From DASUTW01 sp035513995 (GTDB lineage Bacteria; Actinomycetota; UBA4738; CALAEC01), in contig DATKBL010000183.1 of assembly GCA_035513995.1 (NCBI GenBank), positions 1-19,097 on the forward strand: a stretch of DNA of 19,097 nt, given 5' to 3'. Positions 7,053-15,449 of the stretch are shown here, piece after piece (position 1 is the first letter of the stretch; each line of letters starts with the position of its first letter). Position numbers and translations under genes: made by a program. Under the pieces are notes generated by a model, which worked only from the letters and a program-made list of their open reading frames with translations, ran no database searches and had not been told where the DNA came from.

Positions 7053-8141
7053 CTAGCGTCGCGTCGAGGAGGCGAGGACCTGCTTCAGGGCCTCGAACTC
7101 CTCCAGGCACTTGCCCGAGCCCATCACCACGCACGCCAGCGGGTTCTCGGCGACGTGGATCGGCATCCCGGTCTCGTGCTTCAGCCGCTCGTCGAGCCCC
7201 TTGAGGAGGGCACCGCCGCCGGTCAGCACGATGCCCTGGTCCATGATGTCTGCGGCCAGCTCGGGCGGACAGCGGTCGAGCGTGTTCTTGATCGCGTCCA
7301 CGACCGCGTTCACCGGCTCCTCCAGGCCCTTGCGGATCTCCTCGGCCGAGACGTGGATCGTCTTGGGCAGCCCGGTGACGAGATCGCGGCCCTTGATCTC
7401 GGCGATCATCTCGTCGGGCATCGGGAAGGCGGAGCCGATCGCCATCTTGATCGCCTCGGACGTGCGCTCGCCCAGCACCAGCGAGTACTCCTTCTTGACG
7501 TACTGGATAATCGCCTCGTCGAGCTCATCGCCCCCCACGCGGACCGACGTGGCGGTGACGATGCCACCGAGGGAGATGATCGCGACCTCGGTGGTGCCGC
7601 CGCCGATGTCCACGACCATGTTCCCGGTGGGCTCGTGGACGGGAAGCCCTGCGCCGATGGCGGCCGCCATCGGCTCCTCGATGATGTAGGCGGCGCGGGC
7701 GCCCGCCGAGATCGTGGCCTCTTCGACGGCCCGCTGCTCCACCCCGGTGATCCCGCTCGGGACGCAGACCACGACGCGGGGCTTGGCCAGGAAGCGCCGC
7801 GTGTGCACCTTCTGGATGAAGTACCGGAGCATCTTCTCGGTGATGTCGAAGTCGGCGATCACGCCGTCCTTCAGCGGGCGCACGGCCTGGATGTGGGAGG
7901 GGGTCCTGCCGATCATGCGCTTGGCCTCGGAGCCCACGGCAAGCACCTGCTTCGTCATCGTGTTGATCGCGACGACGGACGGCTCGTTCAGGACGATGCC
8001 GCGACCGCGAACGTAGACGAGGGTGTTGGCGGTGCCGAGGTCCACGGCCATGTCACGGCCGAGGAACCCGGTGATGCCTTCGGGCCGGCGCTCGCGGGAG
8101 AGGGACCGTTCCGTTCGCTGTGGGTCACCGTTCTGCGGCAA
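7053..8141 (-). CDS. mreB: Rod-shape determining actin MreB
   Basis: Bacterial actin that forms membrane-bound filaments guiding lateral wall synthesis; first gene of the mreBCD-mrdA-rodA operon. Seen: phosphate-1 motif DLGTANTLVY, the GRGIVLNEPSVVAIN strand, GVEQRAVEEA, phosphate-2 VVDIGGGTTEVA and adenosine motif GIVLTGGGALLKGLDE. Start choice: the ATG at 8051 (MAVDLG) has no ribosome-binding site and would cut off the conserved FLGRD just before it (compare FIGRD in Streptomyces MreB). The nearest upstream start in frame is TTG at 8141, which has GAGGTGA ideally placed (AGAGG, then five bases). That gives 362 residues with about 22 extra N-terminal residues of basic, non-conserved sequence. 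MreB identity is certain; the start is moderately supported. Confidence 0.95.
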   Translation of the reverse strand: MPQNGDPQRTERSLSRERRPEGITGFLGRDMAVDLGTANTLVYVRGRGIVLNEPSVVAINTMTKQVLAVGSEAKRMIGRTPSHIQAVRPLKDGVIADFDITEKMLRYFIQKVHTRRFLAKPRVVVCVPSGITGVEQRAVEEATISAGARAAYIIEEPMAAAIGAGLPVHEPTGNMVVDIGGGTTEVAIISLGGIVTATSVRVGGDELDEAIIQYVKKEYSLVLGERTSEAIKMAIGSAFPMPDEMIAEIKGRDLVTGLPKTIHVSAEEIRKGLEEPVNAVVDAIKNTLDRCPPELAADIMDQGIVLTGGGALLKGLDERLKHETGMPIHVAENPLACVVMGSGKCLEEFEALKQVLASSTRR

Positions 8142-8146
8142 TCTCA

Positions 8147-8153
8147 CCTCTCC
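8147..8153 (-). promoter_or_regulatory. Ribosome-binding site supporting the TTG start of mreB
   Basis: Minus-strand GGAGAGG continuing into TGA gives a seven-base match (GAGGTGA) to the anti-Shine-Dalgarno sequence. There are five bases between the GG and the TTG at 8141. It decides the start, because no other in-frame start between here and 8051 retains the FLGRD segment. Confidence 0.5.
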
Positions 8154-8254
8154 AGGGAAGCTCGAGGCCGGTCGACCTCCATCTACAAGACACCATACCG
8201 TAAAGCAACGGCGGCCCGGCGTCCACCGACAACCCTCTTGCGCACACGGTGATG

Positions 8255-8270
8255 CCGGGCGATCGCTCGG
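8255..8270. repeat. 16-base near-palindrome in the mreB leader
   Basis: CCGGGCGATCGCTCGG reads the same on both strands except for one G-T mismatch pair that would wobble in RNA; the core is GCGATCGC. It lies within the proposed mreB leader. Chance occurrence is possible in GC-rich DNA. Confidence 0.4.
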
Positions 8271-8320
8271 GCCCTTCCTCCCCGCCGGGGCTCGCACGCC
8301 CGTCGCGACCGCCTGGAAAC

Positions 8321-8331
8321 CTACCCGGTAG
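8321..8331. promoter_or_regulatory. Operator-like palindrome CTACCCGGTAG
   Basis: A perfect inverted repeat (CTACC, C, GGTAG). It abuts the candidate mreB -10 (TATACT, minus) and candidate fab -10 (TAGTAT, plus), overlapping them by two to three bases. The inner nine bases TACCCGGTA recur on the opposite strand at 8374-8382, with centres 52 bases apart, close to five helical turns. This suggests a dimeric transcription factor site; the factor is unknown. Confidence 0.45.
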
Positions 8332-8352
8332 TATATCTGACCTGCGATAACC

Positions 8353-8382
8353 TACCGACCGTTAAGTTGCGCGTACCGGGTA
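8353..8382. promoter_or_regulatory. Second and third TACC-type elements upstream of fabD
   Basis: TACCGGGTA at 8374-8382 is the reverse complement of the TACCCGGTA core at 8322-8330. Between them, TACCGACCGTTA (8353-8364) is an imperfect version, with 8 of 12 positions symmetric. The three centres are about 32 and 20 bases apart, near whole helical turns. The arrangement looks like a multi-site operator across the fab promoter. Confidence 0.35.
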
Positions 8383-8408
8383 ACCGTGGCACCCTGCGGC
8401 CAGTCTGG

Positions 8409-8434
8409 GGAACGGGTCCGGCCGGATCCGTTCC
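8409..8434 (+). promoter_or_regulatory. 26-base near-perfect palindrome just upstream of fabD RBS
   Basis: Arms GGAACGGGTCC (8409-8419) and GGATCCGTTCC (8424-8434) flank a GGCC centre. All 11 arm positions pair, ten as Watson-Crick pairs and one as G-T. The element ends 12 bases before the AGGAGG of fabD. As DNA it is a strong candidate repressor site; as RNA it would be an 11-bp hairpin with a GGCC loop in the fab leader. No T tract follows, so it is not a standard terminator. Confidence 0.6.
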
Positions 8435-8457
8435 GCCCGACACACCAGGAGGTGCCG

Positions 8458-9381
8458 TTGAAGATCGCCGTGCTGTTCCCGGGGCAGGGCTCCCAGTATC
8501 CGGGGATGGCCGATCCGTGGAACGACCACCCGGCGGGGAAGGAGACCCTCGCCGGAGCTTCCGACGTCCTCGGCTACGACGTCGTCGAGATGGCGAACGA
8601 CGAGACGCGGCTCGCGCTCACCGATGTCGTCCAGCCCGTGATGTTCGCCTGCGACCTCGCGGCGTTCCGGGTGCTCGAGGCGGAGGGCGCGACCTTCGCG
8701 ATGACGGCCGGACATTCTCTGGGCGAGTTCGTGGCGCTCGTCGCCGCCGGCGTCCTCCCTACCGAGCAGGCACTGACCGCCGTGGTCGAGCGCGGCCGGG
8801 CGATGCAGGATGCCGCGGACGCCTCCCCCGGCGCGATGACCGCCCTCGTGGGCGTCTCGCCCGAGGAGGCCGCCGAGATCGTCGCCACCGCCGGCCGGGG
8901 CGACGTCCTCACCGTGGCGAACGAGAACAGCCCCAGGCAGACCGTCATCTCCGGCTCGATCCCCGCGATCGAGCGGGCCGAGGAGCTCGCCCGCAGCCGG
9001 AAGGTCCGGGCCGTCAGGCTGAAGGTCGCCGGCGCCTTCCACTCGAAGCTGATGGAGCCCGCCCTCCCCCGCGTCCGCGGTGCGATCGCGAAGCTCGACT
9101 TCTCGGAGCCGCGCTTCCCCGTCGTGCCGAACGCCAGCGGGCGACCCACCTCACAGCCGTCCGCGCTCCGCGACCTGCTCTCCCGCCACCTCGTGTCGCC
9201 CGTGCGCTGGGAGCGCTCGATCCGCGCGATGGCGGAGGCCGGCGTCGACCTCTTCGTCGAGGCCGGCCCCGGAGACGTACTATCCAAGCTGGTGAAGCGC
9301 AGCGTCCCCGGCTCCCGCGCCGCCCCCGTGGGGAGCCCCTCGGAGGCGCGAGCGCTCCTCGATGACGAAGGAGTCCGATGA
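8458..9381 (+). CDS. fabD: Malonyl-CoA:ACP transacylase FabD
   Basis: Transfers malonyl from CoA to acyl carrier protein, supplying the extender unit for type II fatty acid synthesis. The 307-residue length is normal. Seen: FPGQGSQYPGM with oxyanion Q10, the nucleophile elbow GHSLGE with S87, ERGRAMQ with the malonate-binding R112, and GAFHSKLM with catalytic H195. The start is TTG at 8458, which has AGGAGG at 8447-8452 with five bases of spacing. Upstream in-frame codons lack conserved sequence, and the in-frame GTG at 8452 overlaps the ribosome-binding site. First gene of the fab operon; its TGA overlaps the next ATG (ATGA). Confidence 0.97.
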   Translation: MKIAVLFPGQGSQYPGMADPWNDHPAGKETLAGASDVLGYDVVEMANDETRLALTDVVQPVMFACDLAAFRVLEAEGATFAMTAGHSLGEFVALVAAGVLPTEQALTAVVERGRAMQDAADASPGAMTALVGVSPEEAAEIVATAGRGDVLTVANENSPRQTVISGSIPAIERAEELARSRKVRAVRLKVAGAFHSKLMEPALPRVRGAIAKLDFSEPRFPVVPNASGRPTSQPSALRDLLSRHLVSPVRWERSIRAMAEAGVDLFVEAGPGDVLSKLVKRSVPGSRAAPVGSPSEARALLDDEGVR

Positions 9382-9674
9382 GCATCACGTTCGAGCCGCT
9401 CGGCCACACTCCGACGAGCCTCCGGGTTCTCGTCAGCCCCGGCGCAGGCCGCCTCCGCTACCTCCCGCCGGTTCGCTTCGCCGGCGGACGCGAGCTCGTC
9501 GAGGCCGGCCAGCCCGTGGCCCGCGTCATCCAGGGCTCGGGGGAGGTCATTCTCAGGGCGCCGGTGGGCGGCGTCGTCTCCTCGATCCTCGGGATCGAGG
9601 GCGAGCCGCTCGTCGCAGGCCAGGCGATCCTGGCGATCGAGCCGGAGGCCGTCGCCGAGCCGGAGGCTTCGTGA
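9378..9674 (+). CDS. Small lysine-free biotinyl/lipoyl-like (barrel-sandwich) protein
   Basis: A 98-residue protein between fabD and fabH, overlapping both by four bases (ATGA, GTGA), with AAGGAG four bases before its ATG. Two related halves resemble the hammerhead repeats of biotin carrier domains: SPGAGRLR...VEAGQPVARV (20-50) and RAPVGGVVSSILGIEGEPLVAGQAILAIEP (60-89, written here only as motif). Aligned to BCCP, ten residues after the GQ glycine, the expected biotinyl-lysine (EAMK) is replaced by QGS with Ser54. The whole protein contains no lysine and therefore cannot be biotinylated or lipoylated on lysine. The tail is short and acidic. I do not know its function. Its tight coupling suggests a structural or regulatory partner of FabD, FabH or acetyl-CoA carboxylase, which is inference. 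The RnfC-type barrel-sandwich hybrid is an alternative family. Confidence 0.8.
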   Translation: MSITFEPLGHTPTSLRVLVSPGAGRLRYLPPVRFAGGRELVEAGQPVARVIQGSGEVILRAPVGGVVSSILGIEGEPLVAGQAILAIEPEAVAEPEAS

Positions 9675-10681
9675 GCGGGCGGTACGCCCGCGTCGCCGGG
9701 ATGGGCTCGGCCCTCCCCGAACGGTTGGTTACGAACGACGACCTCGCGGCAATGGGCGTGGACACCTCCGACGAGTGGATCCGCTCGCGCACCGGGATCC
9801 GGGCCAGGCGGTTCGCGGCGGAGGGCGAGACCGCCTCCACCCTCGGGGCCGACGCCGCACGCCGGGCGCTCGAGTCCGCGGGCGTGGACCCCGGGGCCGT
9901 CGACCTGACGATCTGCGCGACTTTCACCGGCGACCAGCCGCTCCCCTCGACCGCCTCGTTCCTCCAGGCCGACCTCGGCATCACGGGGGCCGCGTTCGAC
10001 CTGGCCGCGGCCTGCGCCGGATTCATCTACGCCACCGAGATGGGACGGGCCCAGATCGCCACCGGGGGCGCCGAGACGGTGCTGGTCGTCGGCGTCGAGG
10101 TGCTGTCGCCCCTGCTCAACATGGAGGACCGCACGACCTGCGTCCTCTTCGGCGACGGCGCTGGCGCCGCGGTGCTGGTCCCCGGCGAGGAGCCCGGCAT
10201 TATCGGGTCGGTCCTGGAGAGCGACGGGCGGCACGCCCACATCCTCGAGGTCCCCGCGGGGGGGTCGGCCTCGCCGATTTCGGCCGAGACCGTCGCGCGC
10301 CGGGAGCACTACGTGCGGATGGCCGACGGGCGCGAGGTGTTCAAGCGAGCTGTCCGTGGGATGTCCGACGTCGCGGGGCGGCTGCTCGAGAAGGCGGGGC
10401 TGGCGCTGGACGACGTGTCGATGCTCGTCCCCCACCAGGCCAACGCCCGCATCATCCGATCCGTCGCCGAGCGCCTCTCGTTCCCGCCCGAGCGCGTCTA
10501 CGTCGACCTCGCGGAGGTGGGCAACACGTCCGCGGCCTCGGTGCCGATCGCGATCGACCACGCGTGGCGGGAGGGCCTGCTCCGACCGGGCGACCTGGTC
10601 CTCACCGCGGCCTTCGGCGCCGGCCTGGCCTGGGGGGCGAACCTGATCCGCTGGACGGCGGAGCCGCCGGGGGAGGCATGA
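9671..10681 (+). CDS. fabH: Beta-ketoacyl-ACP synthase III FabH
   Basis: Initiates fatty acid synthesis by condensing an acyl-CoA primer with malonyl-ACP. The 336-residue protein has the catalytic triad C115 (LAAACAGFIYA), H255 (VPHQANARI) and N285 (EVGNTSAAS), plus the C-terminal GAGLAWGANLIRW typical of KAS III. The start is GTG at 9671, overlapping the previous stop (GTGA), with GGAGG four bases upstream. Its own stop overlaps the fabG ATG. Whether the primer is acetyl-CoA or branched-chain acyl-CoA, as common in Actinomycetota, cannot be read from the sequence. Confidence 0.97.
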   Translation: MSGRYARVAGMGSALPERLVTNDDLAAMGVDTSDEWIRSRTGIRARRFAAEGETASTLGADAARRALESAGVDPGAVDLTICATFTGDQPLPSTASFLQADLGITGAAFDLAAACAGFIYATEMGRAQIATGGAETVLVVGVEVLSPLLNMEDRTTCVLFGDGAGAAVLVPGEEPGIIGSVLESDGRHAHILEVPAGGSASPISAETVARREHYVRMADGREVFKRAVRGMSDVAGRLLEKAGLALDDVSMLVPHQANARIIRSVAERLSFPPERVYVDLAEVGNTSAASVPIAIDHAWREGLLRPGDLVLTAAFGAGLAWGANLIRWTAEPPGEA

Positions 10682-11415
10682 GCGAGCGCATCTCGCTCGT
10701 GACCGGGGCCGGAGGCGGCCTCGGCCGCGCCGCCGCGATCGAGCTGGCCAGGCGCGGGATGCCCGTCGCCTGCGCGTACGGCTCCAACGACGCGGGGGCG
10801 AAGGAGACGGCCGAGCTGATCGAGGAGGCCGGAGGCGTGGCCGCGACGTTCGGGGCCAACGTCGCCGACGAGGCCGAGGTACGAAGGCTCTTCCGCGAGG
10901 TGAAGGAGTGGCGCGGCGCCCCGCTCGTGCTGGTCGCCAACGCCGGGGTCCGGCGCGACGGCCCTACCGTGAAGTACCCCCTGGAGGAATGGCGGAGGAC
11001 GCTCGACGTGAACCTCACCGGCGTCTTCCTCTGCGTCCGGGAGGCCCTCCGTGGTATGCAGCTCGCCCGGTGGGGGCGCGTGATCCTCATCTCCTCCGCC
11101 GCGGGGCTCCGGGGAAACCCCGGGCAGGCCTCGTACAGCGCGTCGAAAGCCGGCGTGCTGGGGCTCACACGCTCGCTGGCCCGCGAGGTCGGCACGCGCG
11201 ACATCACGGTGAACGCCGTGGCCCCCGGGTACGTGGAGACGGCGCTCGTCGTGGAGGTGACCGACGCGGCCCGCGAGCGCATGATGGGCCTCATCGCGGC
11301 GGGGAGGCCGGGGCGACCCGAGGAGATCGCGGCCGCGATCGGCTTCCTCGCCAGCGACGAGGCCTCCTACGTCAACGGGGCGGTGCTGCCGGTGGACGGC
11401 GGCATGACCGCATAG
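10678..11415 (+). CDS. fabG: 3-oxoacyl-ACP reductase FabG
   Basis: Short-chain dehydrogenase/reductase of 245 residues that reduces 3-ketoacyl-ACP to 3-hydroxyacyl-ACP with NADPH. Seen: the nucleotide-binding TGAGGGLG (9-16), NAG at 88-90, catalytic N112, S140, Y153 and K157 (YSASK), the VNAVAPGYVET loop and the C-terminal VDGGM. The family contains many other oxidoreductases, but its place between fabH and acpP, with a four-base overlap, makes FabG the best reading. A purine-rich GGGGGAGG precedes the ATG. In Streptomyces the equivalent cluster is fabD-fabH-acpP-fabF without fabG. Confidence 0.94.
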   Translation: MSERISLVTGAGGGLGRAAAIELARRGMPVACAYGSNDAGAKETAELIEEAGGVAATFGANVADEAEVRRLFREVKEWRGAPLVLVANAGVRRDGPTVKYPLEEWRRTLDVNLTGVFLCVREALRGMQLARWGRVILISSAAGLRGNPGQASYSASKAGVLGLTRSLAREVGTRDITVNAVAPGYVETALVVEVTDAARERMMGLIAAGRPGRPEEIAAAIGFLASDEASYVNGAVLPVDGGMTA

Positions 11416-11446
11416 GGTGATCGGAACAACGACCAAGGAGGAAGAC

Positions 11447-11698
11447 ATGCAGCGACAGGAGGTCGAGGAGCGGGTCCGCAAGGTGCTGGCCGAGCAGCTC
11501 GCTCGGGACCTGGACGAGGTGACGCCGGAGGCCAGCTTCGAGGACGACCTCGACGCGGACTCCCTCGACCTCGTGGAGGCCGTGCTCGCGCTCGAGGAGG
11601 AGTTCGGCATCGAGATCCCCGAGGAGGAGATGGAGAGCGTCAAGACCGTCAAGGAGGCGGTCAACCTCGCCGCCTCCAAGCTGGGGGTGTCCGCGTAG
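11447..11698 (+). CDS. acpP: Acyl carrier protein
   Basis: An 83-residue, highly acidic carrier protein that holds growing acyl chains on a 4'-phosphopantetheine arm. The attachment site is S39 in DADSLDLVEAV, followed by the acidic recognition helix (EEEFGIEIPEEEME). The ATG at 11447 has AAGGAGG at 11435-11441 with five bases of spacing, the best ribosome-binding site in the operon. This fits the need for more ACP than enzymes. The 31-base gap to fabG shows no terminator. The stop is immediately followed by the fabF GTG. Confidence 0.97.
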   Translation: MQRQEVEERVRKVLAEQLARDLDEVTPEASFEDDLDADSLDLVEAVLALEEEFGIEIPEEEMESVKTVKEAVNLAASKLGVSA

Positions 11699-12928
<1,230 letters not shown>

Positions 12929-12934
12929 GAGCGG

Positions 12935-13675
12935 TCAGGGCCTCCGCACCTCGACGTCGCCGTCCACCAGCACGAAGGCCGCGCGGTAGGTGACGCCAGA
13001 CGCGCCGGGAGCCCCGAGGGGCTCGCCGCCGAGCCGGAGCCGGACCGCGCCGGCGTCGGCGACCTCGAGTCGGATCCTCCGATCCGCGCGGAAGGTCTCG
13101 ACGAAGCCCGGCCGCCGGACACCCTGCTCGAGCACCTCGCCGTCCGCCACCACGCGGAGCCAGGTCTTCGCGTCCTTCACCCGCAGGCGCAGCGCGATCA
13201 CTTCCTCGGACGGCGGGGGCACGACGGCGGGGGCCTCAGGGGGCGAGGTCTCGGCCGGCAGGGGCGCCGGAGGGACCGGCCGGTCGACGCTGCGCGCGGA
13301 GACCACGACGAGGCTCCCGAGCACCCCCAGCGAGCACAGCCAGAGGATCGTGGCGATCAGCTTCGGCCGCAATCTTCTTTCCACGGGCCGGGGCAGCCGG
13401 ATCGGTTCGGCGCCCTCGATCCCGTGGGTGGAGGCGTAGTCGGAGACGAGCGGCTCGGGGTCGAGCCCGAGGAAGCTCGCGTACTCGCGGAGGAACGCCC
13501 GTGCGTAGACCGGCGCGCGGAACGCCGACGGAGGTGCGTCGGCCTCCAGCGCGCGCAGGAACCTGGGCTTGATGCGCGTGTGGAGGGCGGCGTCGTCGAC
13601 GGACGCGCCTCGACGGGCTCGAGCTTCCTTCAGGCGGGCGCCCACCCGCGTCTTCGGAGCAACCGAGATGGCCAT
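12935..13675 (-). CDS. rodZ: RodZ-like HTH / transmembrane / DUF4115 protein
   Basis: A 246-residue bitopic protein. Residues about 10-72 form an XRE-type helix-turn-helix (GARLKEARARRGASVDDAA...IKPRFLRALE in parts). One membrane segment lies at about 105-126, then a proline-rich linker (131-156) and a beta-rich extracytoplasmic DUF4115 domain (158-232, with TWLRVVADG). This architecture is that of RodZ, which anchors MreB to the membrane. The ATG at 13675 has GGAGAGG five bases upstream. It follows ndk by 83 bases rather than sitting with mreBCD, which lies beyond the inverted fab operon. It converges on fabF. A DNA-binding role cannot be excluded. Confidence 0.87.
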   Translation of the reverse strand: MAISVAPKTRVGARLKEARARRGASVDDAALHTRIKPRFLRALEADAPPSAFRAPVYARAFLREYASFLGLDPEPLVSDYASTHGIEGAEPIRLPRPVERRLRPKLIATILWLCSLGVLGSLVVVSARSVDRPVPPAPLPAETSPPEAPAVVPPPSEEVIALRLRVKDAKTWLRVVADGEVLEQGVRRPGFVETFRADRRIRLEVADAGAVRLRLGGEPLGAPGASGVTYRAAFVLVDGDVEVRRP

Positions 13676-13714
13676 GCGAACCTCTCCATCCGGTGCCCCT
13701 CCCCCGTGACCGGG

Positions 13715-13720
13715 ATTATA
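13715..13720 (-). promoter_or_regulatory. Candidate -10 (TATAAT) for the rodZ-like gene
   Basis: A perfect TATAAT on the minus strand in the 83-base ndk-rodZ gap, unusual in such GC-rich DNA. It would give a leader of about 33 bases. No -35 match lies 16-19 bases upstream. Just before it, CCCACCC-TTC-GGGCGGG could form a small imperfect hairpin. Confidence 0.4.
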
Positions 13721-13758
13721 GGGCCGCCCCGCCCGAAGGGTGGGACCTGCTCACGGCG

Positions 13759-14163
13759 TCAGTCGAAGAAGAGGTCGAGCTCGCGCTTGGCGCTCTCGGG
13801 AGAGTCGCTGCCGTGGACGAGGTTTTCGGTGATCACCTCGCCGTAGTCCCCCCGGATCGTGCCGGGGGGTGCGTCGGCGGGATCCGTCGGCCCCATCAGC
13901 TCGCGTACGACGGTCACCGCGTCCTCGCCCTCGACCTTCGCGACGACGACCGGCCCCGAGGTGATGAACCCCACGAGCTCCTCGAAGAACGGCTTCTCCC
14001 GGTGCTCTTCGTAGTGGCGCCCGGCGAGGTCCGCGTCGATGCGCATCATCAGGAGCTCGGTGATGCGGAGCTCCTTCTCCTCGATCCGCCGAAGGATCTC
14101 GCCGACGAGCCGTCGCCGGACGGCGTCGGGCTTGGCGATCACGAGCGTCTCCTGGGTGGACAT
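13759..14163 (-). CDS. ndk: Nucleoside diphosphate kinase
   Basis: Transfers the gamma-phosphate from NTPs to NDPs through a phosphohistidine. The 134-residue protein is of normal length, with K11 (IAKPDAV), the substrate-site RGDYG, N114 and catalytic H117 in ENLVHGSDSPESA. The ATG at 14163 follows the folC stop after one base (TGAGATG), with AAAGG seven bases upstream. In Actinomycetota ndk commonly lies beside folC and valS. The C-terminus ends FFD. Confidence 0.97.
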   Translation of the reverse strand: MSTQETLVIAKPDAVRRRLVGEILRRIEEKELRITELLMMRIDADLAGRHYEEHREKPFFEELVGFITSGPVVVAKVEGEDAVTVVRELMGPTDPADAPPGTIRGDYGEVITENLVHGSDSPESAKRELDLFFD

Positions 14164-14164
14164 C

Positions 14165-15445
14165 TCAGCCTTTCAGGTACCGGGGTCGCGCGTCCGCGAC
14201 AGTGTACAGAGAGCCTGTCACCACGATGAGGTCGTCCGGCCCCGCGGCGGCCTCGGCCGCGTCGAGCGCCGCGTCGACCGTGGCGTGCGCGATCGCCGGG
14301 ATGCCCGCCCGCTCGGCGACGGCGGTCAGCCGGTCCGGGTCCATGGCCCGGGGATGGCTCGAGGCACCGACGAAGGCCGAGGTCGTGCGCGGGGCCAGCG
14401 CCGCCGCGATGCCGTCGGCGTCCTTCGTGTCGAGGACGGCCAGCACGAGGAACAGCCGCTCCCAGATGAAGGCCTCCCCCAGCGCGGCGGCCAGCGCGGC
14501 GGCGCCGTCGGGGTTGTGGGCCCCGTCGAGAACGATGAGCGGGTGGCGCGAGAGGACCTCGACGCGGCCGGGAGAGCTCGCGCCGGCCAGCGCCTCGCGC
14601 ACCGCCTCGGCCCCGACCTCACGATCGAGCACCAGCTCGGCCGCGGCGACCGCGGCGGCCGCGTTCCGGGCCGCGTGCTCCCCGTGGAGCGGGAGCGTCA
14701 GCCCCCGATACTCGCCGCGGAGGCCGCGGATCGCCAGGCGCTGTCCGCCCACGGCGAGGTCTCGCACGGGGACGCCGAAGTCCTCCCCCTCGTGGAGCAG
14801 GGTGGCGCCGACCTCGGCCGCGCGCGCCTCCAGGACGGCCCGAGCCTCGGGGCGCTGCTCCCGCACCACGGCCGTGGTCCCCTCCTTCAGGATGCCGGCC
14901 TTCTCGCCCGCCACCTCCTCGATCGTGCTGCCGAGCTCGGGGTGGTCGAGCCCGATCGGCGTCACCACCGCGACCTCGGAGCGGATCACGTTCGTCGCGT
15001 CCCACGAGCCGCCCATCCCCACCTCGAAGACCCCGACCTCCACCGGCTTGTCGGCGAACCACAGGGCGGCGAGGGCGGCGAGGGTCTCGAAGTAGGTGAC
15101 CCGCTCGCCCTTCCGATCCACCTCCTCGAGGAAGAGCCGAAGGTGCGCGTAGGTCTCCGCGAACTCCTGCTCCTCGATCGGGTCGCCGCAGAGGGTCAGG
15201 CGCTCGCGGACGTTCTCGAGGTGCGGCGAGGTCAGCGCGCCGGCGGAGACGCCGCTCGCGCACAGGACACGCTCGATGAGGCGGGTGGTCGTGGTCTTCC
15301 CGTTGGTGCCGGCCACGTGGACCGTTGGATAGACGTGCTGGGGGTTGCCCATCAGGTCGACGACCTGTCGGATCCGGTCGAGGGTGGGGATCATCCTCCC
15401 CTCGCTCCGTGCATCCAGGTCGGCGACGGCCTCCTCGAACCGCAT
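14165..15445 (-). CDS. folC: Folylpolyglutamate synthase / dihydrofolate synthase
   Basis: Mur-ligase-type enzyme that adds glutamate to dihydropteroate or folates. The 426-residue protein has the P-loop VAGTNGKTTTT (44-54), TSPHLENVRERL (72-83), EVGMGGSWDATNV (141-153), GLDHPELG and GEKAGILK, where K182 is the expected carbamylated lysine. The C-terminal domain has LDGAHNPDGA (306-315). GTNGKT and the WDATNV form are usual in actinobacterial FolC. It starts four bases after the valS stop and ends one base before ndk, so the three look co-transcribed. Whether both activities are present cannot be read from the sequence. Confidence 0.96.
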   Translation of the reverse strand: MRFEEAVADLDARSEGRMIPTLDRIRQVVDLMGNPQHVYPTVHVAGTNGKTTTTRLIERVLCASGVSAGALTSPHLENVRERLTLCGDPIEEQEFAETYAHLRLFLEEVDRKGERVTYFETLAALAALWFADKPVEVGVFEVGMGGSWDATNVIRSEVAVVTPIGLDHPELGSTIEEVAGEKAGILKEGTTAVVREQRPEARAVLEARAAEVGATLLHEGEDFGVPVRDLAVGGQRLAIRGLRGEYRGLTLPLHGEHAARNAAAAVAAAELVLDREVGAEAVREALAGASSPGRVEVLSRHPLIVLDGAHNPDGAAALAAALGEAFIWERLFLVLAVLDTKDADGIAAALAPRTTSAFVGASSHPRAMDPDRLTAVAERAGIPAIAHATVDAALDAAEAAAGPDDLIVVTGSLYTVADARPRYLKG

Positions 15446-15449
15446 GCGG

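Larger units (their letters stand above)
8142..8457. promoter_or_regulatory. Divergent mreB / fabD intergenic control region
   Basis: This 316-base region carries both upstream regions for two divergent operons and no gene. An AT-richer island (about 8318-8370) stands out from the GC-rich surroundings. On the minus strand it contains TATACT (8335-8330), a good -10 for mreB that would give a leader of about 180 bases. On the plus strand it contains TAGTAT (8329-8334) and TAAGTT (8363-8368), either of which could be the fab -10. No consensus -35 is clear. Palindromes are listed separately. Confidence 0.55.

Noticed and set aside
8409..8434. Rho-independent terminator reading of the palindrome
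   Set aside because: No T tract follows on either strand, and it lies just before a good ribosome-binding site.
9378..9674. Calling the small fab-operon protein AccB (biotin carboxyl carrier)
   Set aside because: It has no lysine to biotinylate and lacks the EAMKM motif.
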